In this document: piece after piece, positions 10,326 to 21,026 of the stretch
Layout: each line of letters begins with the position of its first letter
Numbering within the stretch: the stretch's first letter is position 1
Assembly (NCBI GenBank): GCA_022592435.1
Contig: JABYQS010000024.1
Coordinates: 1-64,000 of the forward strand
Length of the DNA: 64,000 nt
Source: Cerioporus squamosus
Lineage: Eukaryota; Basidiomycota; Agaricomycetes; Polyporales; Polyporaceae
Direction of reading: 5' to 3'
Notes under the pieces: generated by a model
Seen by the model: the letters and a program-made list of their open reading frames with translations, nothing else
Databases searched by the model: none
What the model was told of the DNA's origin: nothing
Translations under genes and position numbers: made by a program

Positions 10326-13300
10326 ATGCGGGCTCTCAGCTCACTCCTGGTCGTGGCCGCCATCCCGGCGGTCCTCGCAGTCAAGTCCCACGACTTCAAG
10401 ACATGTTCTCAAGCTGGATTCTGCCGACGAGGACGCGCCCTCTCAGCACGGGCAGCAGAGAACCCATCCTGGAGGTCGCCTTACTCAGTTGACGCGTCAA
10501 GCGTTGCTCTATCCCCGACCAGGCCGCGTTCACCGCGGCGGTGAAGTCATCCATCTACCCAGAGGTCAAGTTCGGCCTCGACGTCCGGATACACGACGAC
10601 GGCGTTGTGCGGGTCAGGATGGACGAGGTGGACGGTCTGAGGCAGCGATATAACGAGGCCGCGTCCTGGGCACTGCTCGAGGAGCCGAAGGTCAGTCAGA
10701 AGATCCAATGGAGCGTCGGGAAGAATGGCGTGCGCGCGGCATACGGTCCCAAGAACGACGTCCAGGTCGACATTTCGTTCGAGCCTTTGCAGGTGACTCT
10801 CCGGAGGGACGGGAAGGAGCAAGTTGTCCTGAACGGCAGAGGACTCCTCCACATGGAGCACTTCCGCACCAAGGAGTCGGTGGAGAAGAGCAAGGAGGGC
10901 ATGGAGATCCCCGAGGAGGGACTGGACACAGACGAGAACTCACAGGTCGTGCTCGGTGCGCTCCCGCGCACAGCATGGTTCGAGGGCGACTCGGAGGACG
11001 GCTGGTGGGAGGAGACCTTCAACTCGTTCACGGATCCGAAGCCGAGGGGTAGGTCGCTTAGACACTCATGTAGACCTCGTCGTTCTGAGCTATTGAATAG
11101 GACCGGAGTCGTTGTCCGTCGATATCGACTTCCCCAACCACGGCCATGTCTACGGTATCCCACAGCACGCGACACGTCTCGACCTCCCGCTCACTACTGG
11201 CGAGGGCGCACACTACTCCGACCCCTACCGCCTGTACAACGCCGACGTGTTCGAGTACCTCGCCGACTCGACGATGTCGCTCTACGGATCCATCCCTGTC
11301 ATGTATGCGCACTCCGCAGACTCGACTGTTGGTATCTTCAACGCTGTGGCTCCGAGACGTGGATCGACGTCGGTCGTCCAAGCCCGAAGTCCACGACTTC
11401 GCACTGGATCTCAGAAACGGGCATCCTCGACATCTTCATTCTTCCCGGTCCCTACCCCTGCAGACATCTTCGGCCAGTACACTAGCTTACTGGAACGCCC
11501 GCCCTCCCTGTGCACTGGGCACTCGGCTACCACCAGTGCCGCTGGAACTACATCAGCTCTGACGACGTTCGGAGTGTGCAGAAGCGCTTCGATGAGGAGG
11601 ATATCCCAGTGGATGTTTTCTGGCTAGACATCGAGTACAGCGAGGACCACAAATACTTCATATGGGACAAGAGGCACTTCCCCGACCCGGTCGACATGAT
11701 CCGCGACGTCGAAGCTATTGAGCGCAAGGTCAGCTGCGCATGCCTGTCGCTTTCGCTGCTGCTAACCTCGCTGTGTAGATGGTGGTCATCATCGACCCGC
11801 ACCTCAAGCGGACGGACGACTACCCCGTCTACAAGCAGGCAAAGGACCTCGGCTTGCTCGTGAAGAAAGGGGATGGCCAGACTGACTACGAGGGCTGGTG
11901 CTGGAGTGGCAGCAGCGCATGGGTCGACTTCTTCCATCCGGGAAGCTGGGACTGGTGGAAGTCCCTCTTCAAGGTGGAACCGCAGGGCGAACAGTGGTCG
12001 TGGGTCGAAAGCACCGTTGACACCGGTATTTGGAACGACATGAACGAGGTGCGCTGTTTGAGTGCGAGCTGGTGGACACTTCGCTAATCAGTCTACAGCC
12101 GTCGATCTTCAATGGGCCTGAGATCAGCATGCCTCGCGAGAACATCCACCATGGTGGCTGGGAACACCGTGACCTCCATAACATCAACGGCATGCTCTTC
12201 GTACGTGCGACCTAGCAGTCTTGTTGTCGCAGGTACTGACTGGCAAACAGTCCAATTTGACCTCGCAAGCTGCCATGGCTAGGACCGATCCTCCCAAGCG
12301 TCCATTTGTCCTGACTCGCTCGTTCTATGCCGGATCGCAGCGCTTCGGCGCAATGTGGACTGGCGACAACCTCGGCACCTGGGAACACATGGCTGTCGGT
12401 GTGAAGATGGTGCTTGCCAACAACATCGCTGGCTTCAGCTTCGCAGGCTGTGCGTATATCCCAACTGTTGACTTGAGGGACATTTCTGACCCAGCTTGCA
12501 GCTGACGTCGGAGGCTTCTTCGGCAACCCTGAGCCGGAGATGCTCGTGCGCTGGTACGGCGTCGGCGTGTTCTCGCCCTTCCTGCGAGCCCACGCACACA
12601 TCGACACGAAGCGCCGCGAGCCTTACCTGCTCGACGAACCGTATAAGAGCATTATACGTGACATGCTGCGTTTGCGGTACAGCATGCTTCCTGTCTGGTA
12701 CACCGCATTCCGCGAAGCCAGCGTGACGGGCCTCCCCGTCGTGCGTCCGCACTTCGTCGTGTTCCCCCGTGATGAGAATGGCTTCTCGCTCGACGACCAG
12801 TTCTTCGTTGGAGGCTCTGGCCTCTTGGTCAAGCCTGTGACCCGCAAGGGTGCCACCGAGGAGACCGTCTATCTCCCGGCCGAGGACCAGGTACGCTTTC
12901 GTCTTGCGTTCATATTCATTACCCCTTGCTCACGGATACAATTAGGTGTACTATGACTACTTCAACCATAACGCGTATCGCAGCACCTCAAAGGCAAGAA
13001 CATCACCGTCCCCGCCGAGCTTTACCAGATTCCCCTCTTCATCCGCGGCGGCTCCATCGTCTCGACGCGTGAGCGCCCCCGCCGCTCCTCTCCGCTGATG
13101 AAGCGCGACCCCTTTACCCTCCGTGTGGCCCTCAGCAACGAGGGCAGCGCACGGGGCGAACTCTACCTCGACGACGGCGAGACGTACTCCCACCGCGACG
13201 GCAAGTTCGTCTGGCGCGAATTCGTCGCCGAGAAGCCCGCAAAGAAGAGCAAGGGCGTGCGAATCAGCAGCCGAAACCTCGCCGCGCAGAAGCCGGCCGA

Positions 13301-13565
13301 GGCGGTCGACCAAGTCGCGCTTGCCACTTACGACAGCAGCAACTCGTTTGCGAAGGATGTCGCGGATGTCCGCGTCGAGAAAGTCGTTGTCCTCGGGCTC
13401 GCTGCCAAGCCGTCCAGCGTGACCGCTGGTGGCAAGGAGTTGCAATGGACGTTCACGCCCGGTGTGGCTGCATCGGACAAGAAGGAGGGCACGGCGAGCG
13501 TGCTCGTGATTAAGGACCCCAAGCTAAGCATCGCAAGCGATTGGGAGATCCTTGTTCAGGCGTAA
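10326..13565 (+). CDS. Glucosidase II alpha subunit (GH31), ER, with five frame breaks
   Basis: Seven exons (10326-11048, 11101-11728, 11779-12048, 12099-12200, 12251-12449, 12502-12890, 12946-13565). A signal peptide (MRALSSLLVVAAIPAVLA) is followed by the FKTCSQAGFCRR start typical of ER glucosidase II alpha. GH31 motifs are GYHQCRWNY, VFWLDIEY, the nucleophile block WNDMNEPSIF (split by an intron) and the acid/base block FAGSDVGGFF. The enzyme trims the two inner glucoses from N-glycans in the ER with a beta subunit. The conserved protein can only be read with five frame corrections, near 10513 (-1, C run), 11349 (-1), 11453 (+1), 11487 (-1) and 12983 (-1). No other stop interrupts it, and all catalytic residues are present. 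Either the assembly is poor here or the gene is decaying; see findings. Confidence 0.9.
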
Positions 13566-14608
13566 ACGACGTTAGATACCGTTGACGCTGAGTTGTATCC
13601 CTTGTCTTTGCTGTCGTGCTGCATTGCTCCTATATATTTGATGCTTCCAGGACGCGACCCGGGTGGGGTTCTTGACCCTGGACTACCGTTTGCTTGTGGC
13701 TTTGATTCTGTTGAGCACGAGACGCCTCGATCTTCGAAGGTGGAATGCGTGTTTCTACAGTACGACAAAGTTTGGTAGCGAAGCCTTCTCTGACGTTCCG
13801 GTCGCGCAGAGGAGGCAGCTTGGCAGTATCAAGAGTCATGGGGTCAAAGGAGCCTGAACGCCTGAGACAGGACATACAGGTGAATAAGCCCACTCTCGCC
13901 CGGCCGCCGCTATTTGCTGATCCCAGTACAGACATACTCTTTCCTAGTTCCTGCCTTGCCAGGTTCGTTTCTTGTTGAGAGTCGTATTAGCCTCGGCATG
14001 TCTATCTTGAAGCTTGGAGATGTGCTTTTCGCGTCATGGGCATGGTCTGGAGCTCCCAGTAACTCGGCGGGGGCCGTCTGGTATGTACTTCCCTTCGATG
14101 TGTTGCATAGACAAGGCTTGAATGAAGTGACCAGCTGCTTGCGTTAGGGGAGTGAGCACCTCAACAAGGCGCACCCGACCCCTTGTGGGCCCACAGACCT
14201 AGTGATTAGCTCTGCGTCCCTTCTCATGATCGAGGTTGAAGAGGTTCCACTGTCTCCTACTCGTACTGAAGGTATGCATGCCGGCCGCTTCTCCAATTCT
14301 CATTTCACTCATACTTCTCCTGCGGTTAGGTCGACTTATCAACCCGGGGCGCTGTGGCAATCAGAACTCGTCAACGATTCCTCAGATTTCTGTCTCACAA
14401 TGTCAGCGAAGTGCAGCTGCTGCGTTTTTATCGTCAGACTCAGCATGACGTCTGTAAGGCTACAAGCCTTCCCAGATACTCTTCAGAATGTTCTCCCCGT
14501 GCATCCACCCAAGTTTGTGACGGACCTACCTTCTCCTCACCCGAAACCTATAAGACTGGCGGTCGCGCTCGCTTTCCTGCGGTTACCTCCCTCAGGCTCT
14601 CCGGCACC
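13566..14608. other. Intergenic, glucosidase II 3' flank and MFS transporter upstream region
   Basis: About 1 kb. Open frames exist on the + strand but have no family resemblance or consistent splice sites. No RNA gene or terminal repeat seen. Confidence 0.5.
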
Positions 14609-16787
14609 ATGGCCACTGCCTCTCGACCCCACACCGATATAGAGATTATCGACGACAAGGTCACAGCAAGCATCTTCGAGCAGGTTGTCGTACCCGCAGA
14701 TGATTGTGCTATCGACCTACCGGAGTCTTCTGTACGATCGAGGCGGGTATGGTTGAAGATGGACCTGCTCGTGCTCCCCATTGTCACCGTGCTCAACTTC
14801 ATCGCTTGCCTGGTTCGTCAGAGTCCAGTCCATACTCGTACACCGCTGTGTTGATCAACGATAGCGACTCCAGGACCTTGCCAACATCGGCAATGCACGA
14901 ATCGCCGGTCTTCAACAGACACTGGGCATTTCGGATGAACAAGTGCGTCTTTTCAGTGTCCCTTCAAGATCGCATGATGACGCTGACATCCCTCGCAGTT
15001 TAGCATCGCCATGACAGTCAGCGCCATGTGAGTCTCATGCTGTCATCGCCGGCCTTGCTTTGTAGGGCCAACTCGCGTATGGGCAGATCGCCCGTCGTCA
15101 TCCAAATTCCTCTCAGTTACCTGATGATAGTGAGGGGATTCTGAGATATTTCTCTGTTTATCTACTCATTTCGGTCACAACTAGGTGGTCGGCCCGCACA
15201 TTTTCTTGCCTATCACGATGGCCCTCTTGGGCGTAAGCAGTGGTCTGCAAGGTGATATCCCCAAGCCTTGATCCACACTGTCTACTGAAACGCTGGGTAC
15301 AAAGGAGTGGTGGAAACGTACCCTGCATTTCTCGTATGTCGGTGTTTCACGGGACTCCTGCAAGGTATCATCACAGTCTCCTGTTATCGGAGCCAGCAGT
15401 TCAGTTTTGCTCCGCTGCTTGTAGCATCGTTACCTGGGTTCACCATCTATCTCTCTTGTTTCTACACTCGTCGCATGTTACAACTACGGTGAGCTCTGCT
15501 ACATTTTGGGCTCGCCCTCTTCCTAGTTCATACTGCTTTCCAGAATTTCGGTCATGCTCCTTGCGGCAACCTTTGCGCCCTCCATGTCAGGCCTGCTTGC
15601 TGCCGGCATAGTACGTATGGATGGCCTCCTCCATAGGCCAGGATATGCATGGCTTTTTCTACTGGTGAGGTTATTCTCCTGCTGCTAAGGGTATAATCAA
15701 TCCACTTACTGTAAATGATAGGAGGGTGTCGCGGCCGTAGTTATCGGTCTCATAGGTTTACTTATCATGCCTAAGAACCCATCGTCGGTCTTCCTGCTGA
15801 AGGAACAGGAGAAGAAAGTTGTCGCTCGCGCCCTGGTGGACGACAACGTTGACACCGAGAAAAGCGAGCATGACAGACTTTGGTACGAGGTCCGCCGCAC
15901 TTTGGTGCAGCCTCATGTTCTACTCAGCGCATTGGCCGTATTTCTCACCGGTACGTCGCGCAAGGTGCAACTTGCCTTTCATGGACTCAACCTCCATAAT
16001 AGACGTCACGGCTTCGGGTCTAGGACTGTGCGTGGTTCACCTCGAGCGATTGGAAGACGTATGTTCGACATAGATTCTAGCTTCCTGCCTAGCATCGTCG
16101 CGGGACTGGGGTATGAAGGCTCCAAGGCGCAGCTTATGGTTGTCCCGCCGTTTGCCGTCGGTGCCATGTGTAAGTCCACACTCGACTCGCCTCCGAGTTC
16201 ATCGCTCAACTCTCTTCAGTCTCTTTCCTTGCGTCCTTTATCTCTGACCGATACGGCTGCCGGGGCCCGACGACCGCGATCTGCGCCGCTGTAGCAACAG
16301 TGGGCTTCACGATATACCTTGGTGAGCTGTCTAGGCGTTTCAGTTGAGATGATACTGTCTGCAACTCAATCCTTCTATAGCGTCGGGTCAGAACTCTATA
16401 CGCTACTTCTCACTATTTCTCGCGGTAGCAGGGAGCTTCTCTGCTCTCCCCAGTCTCTCCGCATGGTTATCGAACAACACGGCCCCTCTCGTGCGGCGCA
16501 CCACAGCTTTCGCCATTTGTGCTATGTCGTCGCATTTCGGCAGCATCCTGTCGGTGTGGCTATACGGAACGCTCTCTGACCCGCCTGGATACACCGCCGC
16601 TACGATCACGCTGCTCGCATTCCAGGTCGGTATCATCCTGTGCGCAACGTTGACGCTCGCGTACTTGAAGGCCGAGAATAGGCGGAAGCAGCTTGCTCGG
16701 GAGGCACATATACGTGAGCATGGGGAACGGCCGCCGCATGGGGTCCCCGTGCCGAACGAGAGCATTTGGTTTGAGTATGTCATGTAG
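14609..16787 (+). CDS. MFS transporter, allantoate permease/anion-cation symporter type (intact copy)
   Basis: Thirteen exons (14609-14812, 14874-14942, 14999-15027, 15087-15129, 15185-15251, 15305-15364, 15425-15488, 15544-15664, 15722-15950, 16003-16027, 16081-16169, 16220-16321, 16381-16787) give an uninterrupted 502-residue protein with about 12 membrane segments. A polar N-terminus precedes TM1 (DLLVLPIVTVLNFIACL). The block IGNARIAGLQQTLGIS is typical of the Dal5/Tna1/Vht1-like family of fungal organic-anion transporters, as are a central loop with MPKNP and GLGYEGSKAQLM. The C-terminus ends in FEYVM. Substrate cannot be predicted; family members carry allantoate, nicotinate, pantothenate and similar acids. 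Intron 5 (15252-15304) ends in a weak AAAG acceptor where the pseudogene copy has CACAG. A disabled inverted copy lies at 52670-54853. Confidence 0.88.
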
Positions 16788-17374
16788 CAGTGTCTCAAAG
16801 ATGACGCGACTCGGACTAGGCTAGAGCTACGTAAATTATCCAATGACTGGTGGTACTAGTAATAACGCGCTTTGACTCCGATCACGCGTGTATGACTTAC
16901 AGGATAAAGAATGCCTTGAGTCCGGTGAGGTTTCACCGGGGATAACGAGCCAACAGTGGGTGGATACAGTGTACACGTCAAGAGAACAACACGCATAATT
17001 CCCGTGTCCTTTCAGCCTTCCGAATCGGCGCTGGTTCCGTGACAACGACTGCGAAGTGCCCTTGCCAGCCTCAGAAGTACACTGACCGCATCAACGGGGA
17101 CTGGTTCTGGTTCACCCCGGAACCATCGGGCTTCTGCCCCGCGAGCTGCAGATGTACCACGAAGAATCATCTGAGGGGGAGAGGTCTCCATGTGACAGCA
17201 CGACCTTAGAAGCCGTACATGCGTACGTAGTACACAGCATTGGTCGTGGTAACCATGGCCTGGTGTCTAGACAGCATGGCTGGCCGGGTTTCGTTCACAA
17301 CATAATGATGACGATCATGATAGCATTACAGGGCAGAAGTACAAACAAGAAACCCCAAAGTCAACTATTAGGCC
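16788..17374. other. Intergenic, convergent MFS transporter and GET2 3' ends
   Basis: The first 90 bp include a block also found downstream of the MFS pseudogene (see repeat entries). The rest is unremarkable 3' flank. No gene recognised. Confidence 0.6.
16813..16885 (+). repeat. 3' flank of MFS transporter, shared with the inverted pseudogene copy
   Basis: Contains GACTCGGACTA, then ATTATCC.ATGACTGG, then ACTAGTAATAACGCGCTTTG followed by ACTCCGAT. The same series, in the same order, is found in reverse complement at 52567-52650. The duplicated unit therefore extends at least about 100 bp past the stop codon. Confidence 0.85.
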
Positions 17375-18571
17375 TCAGGTTGCGACCCAGTTCGCTACCC
17401 AGATGAGGAACCCGATACCGACAACCAGCGCTGAGATGTCGTCGAGGAAGACACCTCCTATTTGCAGATATTTCAGCCCGTTGGTGATGACGGCAGGCAG
17501 TGGTGGTGGGAGATGCGGCAGCGCGAGGGAAAGCAGCATCGGGGGCTGGATAGGATCCTGCGAGAAACATGTTCGGAAAATTAGTCAAGATGAGCGGTAA
17601 GACGAAAGTCTTGAGACTACGCACGAGTCTTGTGAATATACGCCAAGTATTGAGGACAAGGGCAAGTGTGGTGAAAGCCCAAAAGAACGGCTGTAAGTTC
17701 AACGGTTAGCCTGCAAAACGCGCGGACAGTCCGTACTTTTCCACTTACAACCCACTGTACCCCGAAGTCACCATCTGGAGCCTTCCAAGCCAGATCAGCC
17801 CACCGCTGCCAACGGTTCCCTGCGACGCTACCGTGCGTCCTCTCTTCATAGACTTCTGGCTCCTTCCAGAGTGCGAAGTAGGCAAGCAGCACCCATGCGC
17901 AGATGATGTGCACAAATGGCATGAGCTTCTGCAGCAACGTTTTCGGTTTGGGTGCAGCGCTCTGGGCAGCGGCTCCGGGAACTGGAACGCTGGGGCGCCA
18001 GGTGCCCCAGCACCTCCTTGCTGCAACGCGGACATAAGTGCAGCCATGGGGTCATCTGGAGGAGGCACGGCGGTGGTCGAGGAAGCGGCGATGGAGGGCG
18101 CGACTGCGGTCGAGGATGATGCTGTCGACGAGGCTCTCGGTCTAGGCTGCTCAGCACCGGGGAAACGACCTGATGCAGCGGCACCGAGGAGAGCGTTCAT
18201 GAATTGTTGCTGCTGCTCTTCGCTCCAGACAGACGGGTCGGGTGCAGCGGATCCGAGGCCGGCAGCACTGAAGGGAGATGCGTGCGCATCGCTGACGTTG
18301 CGTGCTCCAGGCGTGGACGCTGAGCCTGCGGGGGCGGGCATGTCGGACGTCTCGCCGACGAAGTCGGTCAGGCCGCGGCTGGGTATTGACGGGGCTGTCT
18401 TGTGTATCGGTGGGCTGTATACGAAGGCGACAGGGACGAGAACATACCGTCATGCATGTATGACGCACCCTCCTCGCCGCGGGCAGAGGTGGTGATGCGG
18501 GCAAGGCGGTCGCCGCCGCGCGCAAGGATGGCCTTTCTGCGTGCTTCTGCGCGTGCCTTTGCGTCGGCCAT
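17375..18571 (-). CDS. GET2: GET2-like subunit of the tail-anchored protein insertase, with one frame break
   Basis: Four exons (18571-18448, 18394-17749, 17690-17625, 17557-17375), about 318 residues once corrected. The basic N-terminus (MADAKARAEARRKAILARGG, then DRLARIT) is the Get3-binding motif of Get2/CAML proteins. A long Ser/Ala/Pro-rich cytosolic linker follows, then three hydrophobic segments (FVHIICAWVLLAYFAL, FFWAFTTLALVLNTW, ISALVVGIGFLIWVA). Get1/Get2 form the ER receptor that takes tail-anchored proteins from Get3. The linker (ending FQFP) and the next part (AAAQSAAPKPKTLLQK) are in different frames; one base appears missing at about 17975-17980, in a C/G run. The gene shares a 137-bp upstream region with LSM2. 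Confidence 0.8.
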
Positions 18572-18708
18572 GGGTGGAGGAGGGGATGTCGACGTGGAGG
18601 AGAGAGAGCTGTGGACGCAGCCGCCACCGAGCCTCGCGTAGATCACACCCACGCGTCCATCAAGCGTCTATCCATCTTGTCTGCAGCCACCGCGTTCTTG
18701 CCAGTGCC
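18572..18708. promoter_or_regulatory. Compact bidirectional promoter region of GET2 and LSM2
   Basis: Only 137 bp separate the two divergent start codons, so core promoters and both 5' UTRs must lie here or overlap the genes. No clear TATA box is seen. The role is inferred from layout only. Confidence 0.6.
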
Positions 18709-19212
18709 ATGGTCTGCCCGCCTATGCTAACACTCGCGTCCCTGGCTTGCTCATCTGGGCTTACAGCTGATCTTTTCGGTGTTCAAGACACTCACAGACC
18801 AGACGGTCTCCGTCGAGCTCAAGAATGACCTCTCCATCACCGGGACCCTGAAGTCTGTCGACCAGTACGTCTCCTCCGTTTCGCTCGAATAACGCCAGAC
18901 CGGCGACGTGACTCTGCTCAAGGTTCCTGAACATCCGACTTGACAATATCAAGGTGCTGGACGAAGCAAGGCACCCACATATGGTACGCGGCACTCTGTC
19001 GCGTCCTGGCACGCGTTGCTCAAGCGTGATTCTCAGATGGCCGTGAAGAATTGCTTCATTCGGGGCTCGGTCGTCCGGTACGTTCAACTCCCCGCAGAAC
19101 ATGTTGACACTCAGCTACTGGAGGACGCGACACGGAGAGGTACGCCGTTCTTGACTGTTCGCAGACAAAGCTCATGCCGCGCGCTATAGAAACCGCCGCG
19201 ACGAAACGGTGA
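18709..19212 (+). CDS. LSM2: LSM2, U6 snRNA/mRNA decay Sm-like protein
   Basis: Five exons (18709-18711, 18767-18864, 18923-18983, 19037-19139, 19190-19212) give exactly 95 residues, the family's normal length. The first coding exon is just the ATG. Sm motif 1 is VSVELKNDLSITGTLKSVDQ, Sm motif 2 is NCFIRGSVVRYVQLP. LSM2 sits in both the Lsm1-7 ring (cytoplasmic mRNA decay) and the Lsm2-8 ring (U6 snRNP). Intron 1 (18712-18766) is GTCTGC...TTACAG. Without this split start the protein would lack its conserved M-L-x-F-S-x-F-K beginning. Confidence 0.92.
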
Positions 19213-19860
19213 TACATGTACCTGCAGTCTATCTCGCTGCTCGCATGCTGGGGGATCAGCTCGGTCTTGGTCCACGATTGGCACAGGTACGCTTGTGTCT
19301 GCCATGTATTATATCGCATGTCTAGCGCATCCTCTATCATTGTTCTCGTCCGTGCTGTGGACTCGGAAGAACTTGAACCGGACGCAGGCCAGAACGCCAT
19401 GGGCGTACCCCAGTTGACCGAGACAGTGTAATCCTTGCATCCCCTCAATAGCCCCGTGACACCCCGCGAAGTATTTCTGCGAGTAGTGCATACGTGGCTG
19501 TGACTAGGTTTCAGGCTAGCCTTGGGGTCTTGATATGGTGAGCCCGGACACCTCGTGCTTTTGAGATTCGCGACATCGCCGTGTCCGACTCGGAATAAAC
19601 CCGACTCTGGTATCCTCTCGCCATTACGGTTGCGCTTTCTTCTTGACCTGGTACCTTTCTGTGTCGTACTGTAAGTGCCATGGTGTAGTCTGACCGACTT
19701 AAACCATCACAGTATTAGTACAAACATCGCAAACGCGTCCGAACGAACATAGATCCAGTTCAGCGCCAAATCTCACTTGAACCTCAACCATCATCACACA
19801 CGTACTATCGCTCCTACCGCCAGTGAAACGTAGGTAAGTCTCGTTGCAGAGGATTGCATC
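19213..19860. other. Intergenic between LSM2 and HAUS1-like gene
   Basis: About 650 bp. Open frames on both strands show no recognisable protein. Nothing else identified. Confidence 0.5.
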
Positions 19861-20727
19861 ATGTTGATAGCCAAAGCAGATAGGATGCCAGAACTTCCCA
19901 CTGAAGGATATCAGTCAAATGTCGGTCTGTGTGTGGATGCCCTCGAAGACGTCGCAGACGCCCTCGGTGTCGGCGACCTCAGCTTCCCAGTGTACGTTAC
20001 TGCCTGCGCTCTGTTAACAACACGAATTGACACTAATACATGGCGGGTAGGTACAGCTCCGTGATCGATCGGCTAGACCAAGAAGAAGTGGACGTGAACC
20101 GCGCACTACTACGAACGCAACGAGCCGAGGCCGAGCTCACGCAGTATCTCTTATTAATACTGCACGAGCAAAGACTGATTGACCAGTGAAGTCTCGATGT
20201 CCTCGTCCTGCTGCGTGTGCATTCCTTAAGAGTCATATCACTGTAGATGGACCGCCTCTCTGCGAACCACCGCTACTGCCGACACGGTCTCTGAACTCGA
20301 ACGTCGGAAGGCCGCGCTCGTGGCAAAAGCCAGAGAATACCAGAAAGAGCTCGGCGAGCTGCAGGTATGGGCGTGAACAGTGCTTAGGCTGATTGTATGG
20401 CGCGCTGACCATTACGAAGGCCCAAATGCCAGAGACGGCCCCGGTGTCCATAACAGACCTGACATCCTTCCGGAAGCAGCTGAAGAAACAGGAGCAGACT
20501 CTCAAAGAGAAGAGGGCGAGAGTAGAAGCATTCCAAGGACTGCCTCCCGTACGTACCTTAACCACCCGCTCGCTGTACTGCAATGTCACGGTCGACCGTC
20601 GGACTGACTACCGAGGCAGAATCTTGAGCTGGCAAGACATGCGCTTCAGGAAGCTAGAGACACACAAATGGAGCTGATACGGCTAAGAGAGCGATTACTC
20701 GGGAAGATGGTTGATGGCGTGAATTGA
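19861..20727 (+). CDS. Coiled-coil protein, HAUS augmin-like subunit 1 candidate
   Basis: Five exons (19861-19991, 20051-20185, 20247-20364, 20420-20548, 20620-20727) give 206 residues if the first ATG is used; a second in-frame ATG at 19885 would remove eight. The protein is almost entirely helical with heptad-like spacing (residues about 45-200). The C-terminal block with FQGLPPNLELARHAL resembles the Leu-Pro-Pro-x-x-x-x-A block near the end of HAUS1, an augmin subunit that promotes branching microtubule nucleation on spindles. This rests on a short motif and overall shape, so other kinetochore or spindle coiled-coil proteins remain possible. Intron 3 ends in an AAG acceptor. Confidence 0.5.
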
Positions 20728-21026
20728 CGGACTGCGCGCTGGCGACCCAGTGCGAGGCAGCGGGATGACTCGGGTACCGTACGCGTACTTACTGCCATGT
20801 AGATAGCCTCGCCCGTACTTGTACCACTGAGCCGGATATAAATGGCCATGCAGTATACGGATATGACTGCGAGCGCAGGTAGGACCAAGTACCAACTACT
20901 AGTAGTAGCTGCGCCGCGGAACTTCGATGAAAGACCATAGGCGCTTGTGCAAGGATATCTGGCTCGGAAACGCGTCCGGAGCAGAGCACTGCTTCAACGT
21001 GTTCCTCCTCCACATTCACCAGCACC

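Noticed and set aside
14354..14608. Upstream extension of the MFS transporter frame
   Set aside because: The frame is open upstream, but the first true ATG in good context that matches the family N-terminus is 14609. The upstream part has no homology-like features.
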